Positions 43,799-50,714 of a stretch of DNA of 64,000 bases are shown piece by piece. Source of the DNA: CBDESM01 sp965205165 (GTDB taxonomy: Bacteria; Chloroflexota; Dehalococcoidia; Bin125); NCBI GenBank assembly GCA_965205165.1, contig OZ242037.1:1488001-1552000 (forward strand), written 5' to 3'. How positions within the stretch are numbered: position 1 is the stretch's first letter; every line of letters begins with the position of its first letter. A program made the position numbers and the translations under genes. The notes below the pieces were generated by a model. That model was not told the origin of the DNA. It saw only the letters and a list, made by a program, of their open reading frames with translations, and did no database searches.

Positions 43799-46507
43799 TC
43801 AGCCGCCGAACCAGAGGATGTCGCCGGGGAGGACGCTGAAGGGGATGGAGCCGGGGATGGCTTCGCCGTCGGCGTCTTCGGCGTAGCGGATCCAGCGGGC
43901 GCCGTTGAAGAGCCAGACGGCGCTGGCGGCCTCGTTCATGGCGAGGAGGGCGGTGGCGGTGCTCTGCGCGGCGCCGAGGTAGTCGGCGGGGCCGGGGCCG
44001 GGCTGGCCGTCGGGGGTGAGGTAGCGGATGACGGGGCCGGCGTCGCCGCTGACGGGGATGGCGGAGGCGGCGGTGTCGATCACGGCGGTGCCGGACTTGG
44101 CCGTGCGCGAGGCGGCGCTGTCGGCGGGGGCGGTGGCGGTGAGCACGGAGACGCCGCGGCCGACGATGGTGACCTGGGCGGCGACCTGGCCGTTCCTGGT
44201 CCTGCCGGTGCGCGTGCCGCCGACCTCGGAGGGGCTGACGACGCGGGCGGTGAGCACGCCGCCGGCGGTGGCCGAGGAGCTGAATTCGATCGCTTCGCCG
44301 TCGGCGACGGGGGTGCCGTCGGCGTCGGTCACGGTCACGGTGGCGGTGAAGGATTCGCCGACCGCGCCGAGTTCGCTCTTTTCGGGCACGGAGATCGAGA
44401 CCGAGTGGGGGTTGCCGGCGACGTTGAAGGAGGCTTCGATCTGGTCGATGCCGCTGCCGGCGGCGACGGTGGCCTTGTAGAGGCCGGAGTCGAGCGGGGT
44501 GGCGGCGGCCGCGTTGACGTCGATCACGACGCTGCAGCTGGTGCGCGCCGTGCGCGCCTGCTCGGTGGCGCCGCAGTTGATTTCGGCGGAGTGGCTGCCG
44601 CTGGGCAGCGGGTCCCCGTCGGGGTCGGTCACCTGCACGGTGGCGCCATCGGGTATCCGCGCCGGGTTGCCGTTGGCGTCGGTGGCGGAGACGGGGATGG
44701 AGACGGTGTCGCGGTCGTCTTTGGCCACGGTCTCGTCCACCGCCGTCGTGGCGGGGTCGTCGGCGACGGCGGCGTCGGGGGTGCCGTAGGCGAGGATGGA
44801 GGGGACGCCTTCGCGGAGCGTGATGGCGGTGGCGCTGCCGCTGACGACGATCGTCAGGGATTCCTGGAAGTTGCCGGCGGTGGTGCCGATCACGGTGGCG
44901 CGGATGGTGCTGGTGCCGGGCTTGGCGGGCGCGTTGAAGGTGAACGGGATCGCGCCGAGCAGCCCCGGCATGTTGCCGGTGGTCGAATCAACGCGGACGC
45001 TCTTGCGGCCCTCGCCGGTCGGCTGCGTCGCGGAGAGGTTGACGGTGCAGCTGCTGAGGTCGCCGGCGGGGCAGTACTCGCTGGCGATGGTGCCGCCGCC
45101 GACGGCGGTGACGGTGATGGCGGAGACGGCGCCGATCGAGCTGGCTTGGCCGTTGGCGTTGCGCAGGGCGAGGTTGAAGATCGCCTCGGTGCCGATCCGC
45201 ACCGGCCCGCTCTCGAGCAGTCTGGTGGTCGGGTTGACCCTGCGGCTGAGGGCGACGCTGCTCAGCTGCTGCACGGTGTCGATGCCGATCGTGTACTGGC
45301 CGAAGTAGGACCTGGCCAGCTTGTAGTAGGTGCCGGTGCTGGAGTGCCAAACGCGCTTTTGCGCGACTTCCTGTGTTCGTCCAGCAGCCAAGTCATTCCT
45401 CTCCGCGCCGTCCTTGTTGTCGAGCACGGCGTAGAAGATCTCGTCGCCGTCAACGCTGCTGTCCTGCCTGGCGACGAGGTTGGCGGTGACGGTGATCTCG
45501 TCGGCGGCGTCGGCGGCGACGCTGATTGTCGGCACGACGGGGTCGGTCGAGTCGTCGCCGTCGGCGTCCCAGCGGGCGTAGCAGGTGCCGTTGCCCGCGG
45601 GCAGGCTGGAGCTGATGGCCGAGCTGGCCTCGCACTTGAGGTCGGCCGGGACGATGCGCTTGCTGCCGTTGGCGAAGGTGGCGGGGCCGGTGATCACGAG
45701 GTAGGAGCTGCTGTCGAGCAGCGCACCGCCGGCATCGGCGGCGATTTGGTTGTCACCACAAGCGCCCGTCGGCGGCGTGTCGGTGCCGTCGGGATCGCTG
45801 GTGCCGAGGGCGACGCAGGCCTGGGTGTTGGCGGCCAAGTTGGGGTTGCCGTCGAAGTCGGGCGCGATCCGCAGGCCGATCGTGAGCTGGGTGCTGTCGC
45901 GCGGCGCGAGCTTGCCGTCGGCGTCCTGCCGCAGCGCCCCCATGACCGACGCGGCCGGCGTCGGCGGCAGGGTCAGCGTGAGTTTTCTCGTTACACGGTC
46001 GGCGCCGCCGCTCAGATTGAGGTTAATCGTGGCGGTGACGGATCGCGCAGTTCCGGTCGCATCTGCGTCTTGGGGGAAGGTGATGGTGAACGGCACCGAC
46101 CGCACCGACGTGCCGGTGTGGTCAGCATCGTTGGCGTCGTATGCCTCACCTGTCTGCGACTCGTAGAGGTGAGCCGGATTGCCGCGGCGGCCCCAACTCG
46201 GGTGCCTGTCAACCCAGCTGAATTCGATCCCGGCCATGCCGGTTGCGGTGCTGAAATCAACCCCGCCCCCGCCGCTCAAGCTGGCGGCGTGGAACTGGTT
46301 GAGCTCGCCGTATTCCAGATTCGCGGGGGTGATCACGAAGGTGCCGTCCGCGCCGCGTGCGCTGATCGTGAACGAGGGGGTGTCGTGGCTGTCGGCGGAG
46401 ACGGACTGGAGGGCGAGGGGGAGCCCGGCGAGGAGAGCGGCGACGGCGGCGAGGAGCAGCAGTCGCTTGGGATGGAGTAGAGCAAGGCGGACCGGGCTGT
46501 GCGACAT
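43799..46507 (-). CDS. Large secreted Ig-like (Big_1/invasin-type) repeat protein
   Basis: From MSHSPVRLALLHPKR the product has ~902 residues. A Sec signal (LLLLAAVAALLAGLPLALQSVSA) is followed by beta-sandwich domains. Several segments look like bacterial Ig-like Big_1 repeats: NLALRNANGQASSIGAVSAI, VSATDANGNPARIPDGATVQV, and VTVTDADGTPVADGEAIEF with an NGQVAAQVTIVG end. Cys pairs (CVALGT...GACG, CP...SSC, INCG...SC) suggest disulfides. The last ~70 residues (NGARWIRYAEDADGEAIPGSIPFSVLPGDILWFGG in part) form a separate C-terminal module. Likely a cell-surface or secreted adhesion/recognition protein. No sorting signal is seen. Confidence 0.8.
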   Translation of the reverse strand: MSHSPVRLALLHPKRLLLLAAVAALLAGLPLALQSVSADSHDTPSFTISARGADGTFVITPANLEYGELNQFHAASLSGGGGVDFSTATGMAGIEFSWVDRHPSWGRRGNPAHLYESQTGEAYDANDADHTGTSVRSVPFTITFPQDADATGTARSVTATINLNLSGGADRVTRKLTLTLPPTPAASVMGALRQDADGKLAPRDSTQLTIGLRIAPDFDGNPNLAANTQACVALGTSDPDGTDTPPTGACGDNQIAADAGGALLDSSSYLVITGPATFANGSKRIVPADLKCEASSAISSSLPAGNGTCYARWDADGDDSTDPVVPTISVAADAADEITVTANLVARQDSSVDGDEIFYAVLDNKDGAERNDLAAGRTQEVAQKRVWHSSTGTYYKLARSYFGQYTIGIDTVQQLSSVALSRRVNPTTRLLESGPVRIGTEAIFNLALRNANGQASSIGAVSAITVTAVGGGTIASEYCPAGDLSSCTVNLSATQPTGEGRKSVRVDSTTGNMPGLLGAIPFTFNAPAKPGTSTIRATVIGTTAGNFQESLTIVVSGSATAITLREGVPSILAYGTPDAAVADDPATTAVDETVAKDDRDTVSIPVSATDANGNPARIPDGATVQVTDPDGDPLPSGSHSAEINCGATEQARTARTSCSVVIDVNAAAATPLDSGLYKATVAAGSGIDQIEASFNVAGNPHSVSISVPEKSELGAVGESFTATVTVTDADGTPVADGEAIEFSSSATAGGVLTARVVSPSEVGGTRTGRTRNGQVAAQVTIVGRGVSVLTATAPADSAASRTAKSGTAVIDTAASAIPVSGDAGPVIRYLTPDGQPGPGPADYLGAAQSTATALLAMNEAASAVWLFNGARWIRYAEDADGEAIPGSIPFSVLPGDILWFGG

Positions 46508-46668
46508 TGGCGGCTCCCCAGAGACAGGCGCGCGGCGGGTTCGGCACGCCACTAGCAGGATAGGCGGCCGCCGAGAGCCTGCCAACTGCGGGAGGTGGCG
46601 CTCTTTACCTTTGTGCAACACTCGCCGCGGTGGAGGCGGAGGCGCTAGGATAGGGGCAGGAGGCCGAG

Positions 46669-46899
46669 ATGCTGGGATGGCTGAAGCGCGCCGTAGACTG
46701 GGTTTTGGGCTGGGAGGAAGATCCGGAGGAGGAGGAGATGGATGTCTGGTCCCTGAGTGATGAAGAGGTGGAGCGCTACAAGGCGCTGCTGGCGGACTAC
46801 GGAGCCTACGCCCACATGAACTGGGAAGAGTTCCGCGAATACATCAGGGAGCAGGGGCTGCCGCCGCCGTCGCCGATGAAGAAGCGCTTCGTGATCTAG
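46669..46899 (+). CDS. Small acidic protein, module A
   Basis: The 76-residue product MLGWLKRAVDWVLGW... has an amphipathic N-terminal helix and an acidic helical part (VWSLSDEEVERYKALLADYG), ending in QGLPPPSPMKKRFVI. GGAGGCCGAG lies just before the ATG. It is similar in design to the 55-residue protein at 47467, which ends LGLPPPGELREVPW. Each is followed by a convergent membrane-protein gene. Family not recognised. Confidence 0.6.
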   Translation: MLGWLKRAVDWVLGWEEDPEEEEMDVWSLSDEEVERYKALLADYGAYAHMNWEEFREYIREQGLPPPSPMKKRFVI

Positions 46900-46915
46900 C
46901 CCTCAATGGGATGAT

Positions 46916-47410
46916 TCAGAACATGATGGCGGCCACGATGGTGGCCGGGGCGATGACGGCATTGGCAGCGGTGCAGGCCAAGGCGACTTGCAGCCAGCGT
47001 TCCATGCGGGCGACCACGGGCTCGTTGGCCTCATGAGCCTCGATCATCGAGTTAGTGGCGAGGTCGCGGGCAGCGGCTTCGCCGAACCGCCGCTCCACCT
47101 TGCGGATTTCACTCGGCGTGGCACCGGGCACTTTGAGGCGTTCGCGGAGGGCGGCGAATGCGCCGCCGATGCCGATGGCGAAGATGATCAAGACGATGAC
47201 GGAGAGCGACTGGACGGCAGTGCCCGGCTCGCGCACCCAAGCGGCGAGGGCGACGGCGAAGAGCGCGGTGATGAGCGAGTTGATGCTGACCGCGACGCCG
47301 AGGCGGGCGTAGATCGAGCGGGTGCGGCCGGCCTGGGCCTCGACCTGCCAGCGGGCGGAATCATGGGAGAAGCGCCCGCCCTGCTGGGGATCTTCTTCGG
47401 AGTCGGCCAT
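46916..47410 (-). CDS. Membrane protein, module A
   Basis: The 164-residue product has an N-terminal cytoplasmic helix (FSHDSARWQVEAQAGRTRSIYARLGV). Two adjacent TM segments (ITALFAVALAAWV, VIVLIIFAIGIGGAFAAL), a long helical region (RKVERRFGEAAARDLATNSMIEAHEANEP) and a last TM (CTAANAVIAPATIVAAIMF) follow. It is homologous to the product at 47644-48147 (WQLDDQADRFRAIHARLSV, DLNEPAIIRMERWAR). It converges with the small acidic gene, 16 bases apart. The layout resembles small membrane sensor/effector proteins; function unknown. Confidence 0.65.
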   Translation of the reverse strand: MADSEEDPQQGGRFSHDSARWQVEAQAGRTRSIYARLGVAVSINSLITALFAVALAAWVREPGTAVQSLSVIVLIIFAIGIGGAFAALRERLKVPGATPSEIRKVERRFGEAAARDLATNSMIEAHEANEPVVARMERWLQVALACTAANAVIAPATIVAAIMF

Positions 47411-47466
47411 GGCCGGACTCTACCGGGCGGCGGCGGGCGGTCTAGACTGGTCCGCAGGAGGACGCG

Positions 47467-47634
47467 ATGGCCGAGGATGCGCCGCGGGTGACGCCGGAGG
47501 AGTTCGAGCGGCTGAAGGAGAAGTGGAAGCAGCCGCGCAAGAGCTACGCGGAGATGACGGACGAGGAGGTGGAAGAGCGCTACCGCGAGCTCGGCCTGCC
47601 GCCGCCGGGCGAGCTGCGCGAGGTGCCGTGGTAG
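47467..47634 (+). CDS. Small acidic protein, module B (55 residues)
   Basis: The frame MAEDAPRVTPEEFERLKEK... YAEMTDEEVEERYRELGLPPPGELREVPW, closed by TAG at 47632-47634, follows AGGAGGACGCG. It matches the C-terminal design of the module A small protein (DEEVE-Y/R-x(5-10)-LPPP). It converges with a module B membrane-protein gene that ends 10 bases away. It is below the usual size cut-off and easily missed. Confidence 0.6.
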   Translation: MAEDAPRVTPEEFERLKEKWKQPRKSYAEMTDEEVEERYRELGLPPPGELREVPW

Positions 47635-47643
47635 AGGCGCGAT

Positions 47644-48147
47644 CTACGCGAACAGGGCGGCGAGCACCGTTGCAACCGCGAAGGCGGCGTCAACGAAGGC
47701 GCTGAACTGCGCGGCCCGGGCCCAGCGTTCCATGCGGATGATCGCTGGCTCGTTGAGGTCGTAGGCGCGGCTCAATTCCTCAGCTGCCCATCTACGGGCG
47801 AGAACTTCGCCAACATCACGCTCTACCCGCAGCACTTCGCTTCCCGTCGGTCCGCGCCGCGAGCGCCTCGTTTGCAGGGCGGCGGTCGTGCAGCCGACGC
47901 TGACGAGGAAGACGAACATGGTGATGGCAGCCAGAGCGAGTTCGGGTGCGGCCGGGTCGCGGGCGAGGATGGCGAAGGCGATCGCGAACAGGCCGATGAT
48001 GACGGAATTGAGCCCCGCAGTGACACTGAGGCGGGCGTGGATGGCGCGGAAGCGGTCGGCTTGGTCGTCGAGCTGCCATTTGGCGATGTCGTAGGAGAGC
48101 CCGCCGCCGAGTTCTCCTTTGTCGTTCGGCGCGGCGGGATCCGGCAT
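47644..48147 (-). CDS. Membrane protein, module B
   Basis: The 167-residue product has the same layout as module A: LSYDIAKWQLDDQADRFRAIHARLSV, two TMs (VIIGLFAIAFAILA, AAITMFVFLVSVGCTTA), a helix with a DLNEPAIIRMERWAR motif and a final TM (FVDAAFAVATVLAALF). The shared NEP-(V/I)-(V/I)-ARMERW region, spaced identically, is the best evidence of homology. It is a second copy of a convergent two-gene unit. Confidence 0.65.
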   Translation of the reverse strand: MPDPAAPNDKGELGGGLSYDIAKWQLDDQADRFRAIHARLSVTAGLNSVIIGLFAIAFAILARDPAAPELALAAITMFVFLVSVGCTTAALQTRRSRRGPTGSEVLRVERDVGEVLARRWAAEELSRAYDLNEPAIIRMERWARAAQFSAFVDAAFAVATVLAALFA

Positions 48148-48173
48148 TCGGACAGTCTACGGATACCGGGGGA

Positions 48174-48818
48174 TCAGGCGTCGGCGATGCGCCAGATGCG
48201 GGCGAAGTCGAGGGTGAGGCCGGGCATTTCGGGTTCGCAGCTGACTTCTGTGGGGCGGTGCAGGATTTGCTGCTCTTGGCCGTTGCGGTAGATGTGGACG
48301 TTGCGGGTGGTCGGGTCGACTAGGAGGCCCAGGAGGACGCCGTGGGTGGTCCAGCCGACCATCTTTTCTTGTTGGCTGGGGAGGGAATCGTTGCGGGAGC
48401 GGACTTCGATCACGAACTCGGGGGCGATGGGCCAGTAGGCGGGCTTGGGGGCGCCGGCTGGCGCGAACTCGGCGATGCGAGCTGCGCTGATCCAGCTGAT
48501 GTCGGGAATCCTCGCTTCCCAGCCGGGCGGGTGGTAGCCGCCGTCGTGTCCGCGGGTCTGGCTGAGGATGTCCTCGATCCGCGAGGTGCTTACCTGGCGG
48601 CTGAGATCGCTGCTGATGCCTGGAACGTTGTCTGCCGTTGCGCCGCTGATGATGAGCTCCTCTCGGTCGGTTTCGAGCCAGATGCCTTCGTGGAGGTCGG
48701 TGAGGGACGCGAGGTAGGCGTCGGTGATGGGGCAGGCGGGGCGCACGCGGATGGGGCGGTGCTCGGCGAGGACCTTGTCGATGGCGTCGGCTACGGGGTC
48801 GGCGATTGCGGTGACCAT
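48174..48818 (-). CDS. Uma2-family restriction endonuclease-like protein (copy 1)
   Basis: The 214-residue product has the Uma2 (DUF820) pattern: N-terminal PITDAYLASLTDLHEGIWLETDREELI, PDISWISAARI, and the PD-(D/E)xK-like active region PEFVIEVRSRNDSLPSQQEKMVGW. Many Uma2 proteins are multi-copy and of unclear function; nuclease activity is inferred from the fold. It is nearly identical in its C-terminal part to the next copy. Confidence 0.85.
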   Translation of the reverse strand: MVTAIADPVADAIDKVLAEHRPIRVRPACPITDAYLASLTDLHEGIWLETDREELIISGATADNVPGISSDLSRQVSTSRIEDILSQTRGHDGGYHPPGWEARIPDISWISAARIAEFAPAGAPKPAYWPIAPEFVIEVRSRNDSLPSQQEKMVGWTTHGVLLGLLVDPTTRNVHIYRNGQEQQILHRPTEVSCEPEMPGLTLDFARIWRIADA

Positions 48819-48848
48819 CGGATCTCCTTGCGGGGCAACGGTAGGGGA

Positions 48849-49499
48849 TCAGGCGTCGGCGATGCGCCAGATGCGGGCGAAGTCCAGGGTTAGGCCGGGC
48901 ATTTCGGGGTCGCAGCTGACTTGGGCGGGGCGGTGCAGGATTTGCTGCTCTTGGCCGTTGCGGTAGATGTGGACGTTGCGGTTGGTCGGGTCGACTAGGA
49001 GGCCTAGGAGGACGCCGTGGGTGGTCCAGCCGACCATCTTTTGCTGCTGGCTGGGGAGGGAGTCGTTACGGGAGCGGACTTCGATTACGAATTCCGGGGC
49101 GATGGGCCAGTAGGCGGGCATGCGGCCGCCGGGCAGTTGGGCGATGCGCTCGGCGCTGATCCAGCTGACGTCGGGGATTTTGGCTTCCCAGCCGGGCGGG
49201 TGGTAGCCGCCGTCCATGAAGCGGGTCAGGCTGAGGATGTCGTCCCGCCGCGAAATGCCGACTTGGATGCCGAGATCGCCCGCGATCGGGGACGAAAGGC
49301 CTGATGTTGCGCCGCTGATGATGAGCTCCTCTCGGTCGGTTTCGAGCCAGATGCCTTCGTGGAGGTCGGACAGGGCCGTTAGGTAGGCGTCGGTGATGGG
49401 GCAGTCGGGGCGGACGCGGATGGGGCGGTGCTCGGCTAGGACTTGGGTGATGGCGTCGGCTACGGGGTCCGTTATGGGGTCGGCGATTGCGGTGACCAT
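48849..49499 (-). CDS. Uma2-family restriction endonuclease-like protein (copy 2)
   Basis: From MVTAIADPITDPVAD the product has 216 residues. It shares with copy 1 long stretches such as SRNDSLPSQQ-KMVGWTTHGVLLG and ILHRP-EVSC-PEMPGL. Upstream leader bases (GGAG ahead of MVTAIADP) are also repeated, pointing to a recent tandem duplication. Differences cluster in the middle (LSSPIAGDLGIQVG against VPGISSDLSRQVS). Confidence 0.85.
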   Translation of the reverse strand: MVTAIADPITDPVADAITQVLAEHRPIRVRPDCPITDAYLTALSDLHEGIWLETDREELIISGATSGLSSPIAGDLGIQVGISRRDDILSLTRFMDGGYHPPGWEAKIPDVSWISAERIAQLPGGRMPAYWPIAPEFVIEVRSRNDSLPSQQQKMVGWTTHGVLLGLLVDPTNRNVHIYRNGQEQQILHRPAQVSCDPEMPGLTLDFARIWRIADA

Positions 49500-49531
49500 C
49501 GGAGGCTCCTTGCGGGGCAACGGTAGCGGGG

Positions 49532-50692
49532 TTAGTTGGAGGGTGTGTTGGCGGCGGATTTGAAGCGTTCTAGGGCTAGTTGGCGCTTGGCGTCGGCGGT
49601 GCGCTTGCGGGTCCAATCGTCGAGGGGGATGCCGCAGGCGTCGGCGATGCGGACCATGCGCTGGAAGTTGGCGACGATGCCGGCGGCGTCGATCAGGGCG
49701 GGTTCGCCGATGGCGGCGACGATGTCCTCGCGGCGTTCGGGGAGGTCATCGGAGCGGCGGACGGCGGATTCGGCGAAGGCGGTGAGGATGCCGCCGTGGG
49801 GGACGCCGCTCTCGGCTTGGGGGTCGACGACGCTCTGGATGTCGAGGGCGTCGTTGCCGCGGCTGCTCGCACGGAGCATGCCCACGTGGGAGGAGGTTCA
49901 ATAGAAGCATTCGTTGAGGGCGGAGACGCGGGCGGCGATCAGTTCGACTTGGGGGCGGGAGATGGCGCGGTTCCAGCCGTCGAAGTCGACGCCGATGGCG
50001 CTGCCGACGCGGTGGTGGGGGAGGTAGTGGGCGGCGGAGAGTTCGGCCAGCCAGCGGACGTTTTCGGGGACGAGGCTGAGGGCGGAGATGACGTTGGCGG
50101 CGCGGCCCATGCCCGGGTAGATGCCGCGGTCTTCGGGATCGCACATCCAAGGCTGGACGATGGGGGTCCAGCCGGAGAGGTGCTCGGCTTTGGAGGAGCG
50201 ATGGCGGCGGGGCTGGCCGGAGACGGGTTCGGGCAGGGGTTCGAGCGGGAGGCCGAGGGCGCGGTGGAACTCATCGATGGAGAAGGCGTGGACGACGACG
50301 CCGAGCATGTCGACGTAGCGGGCGTCGTCCATGCCGGGGGCGGAAGTGACCTGCTCGTACCACTCGGGGGAGAGTCGGGCGCTGTCGGCGATGACGGCGT
50401 GGATGGCGTCGACGGCGGCATCGGGGAGGAGGCCGGGGGGGATGCCGGCGGGGCGCAGGTGATCACCTTGGACGGAGGCGGGGGAGAGGGCGGCGGCGCG
50501 ATCGCGGCAGAGGGGGCATTCGGAGGCGGCGCGTGTTTCGGCGGCGATGGCGACGCGCTCGGGGCCGCTCCACCAGTCGCCGGGCTCGGCGATTCTGCGC
50601 CAGGCGCGGCGGTGGGCGACGGCGAAGCGGTAGGGGATCTCGCGGCCGCGGGAGAGGTAGGCGAAGGGGATGTCGAGCAGAGTCGCGGTCAT
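49532..50692 (-). CDS. AhpD/carboxymuconolactone-like protein with in-frame TGA (candidate selenoprotein)
   Basis: Two frames in the same phase are separated only by TGA at 49898-49900. Reading through gives a 386-residue protein. The N-terminal ~200 residues hold a degenerate AhpD repeat (ETRAASECPLCRDR... GDH). The second domain has the AhpD-type active site ExxCxxC...H written as NECFY-TGA-TSSHVGML. The TGA therefore replaces the second redox Cys of a CxxC pair, as expected for selenocysteine (CxxU). The frame continues with HGGILTAFAE and GIVANFQRMVRIADA, conserved in peroxidase-related AhpD-like proteins. A weak hairpin lies 24 nt downstream. A simple TGC-to-TGA nonsense mutation is the alternative. 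Confidence 0.75.
49864..49878 (-). promoter_or_regulatory. Candidate bacterial SECIS hairpin
   Basis: Downstream of the in-frame UGA, UGCUC-CGUGC-GAGCA forms a 5-bp stem and a 5-nt loop. The loop begins about 24 nt after the UGA and has G as its second base, matching general rules for bacterial SECIS elements. A 5-bp stem in GC-rich DNA is weak evidence alone. Confidence 0.4.
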
Positions 50693-50714
50693 GGCTCAGC
50701 CTCCGCTGGAGAGG

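Noticed and set aside
43757..46480. A 907-codon plus-strand frame over the Ig-like gene
   Set aside because: Gly/Ala/Asp-rich shadow; the minus strand has a signal peptide and Ig-like domains.
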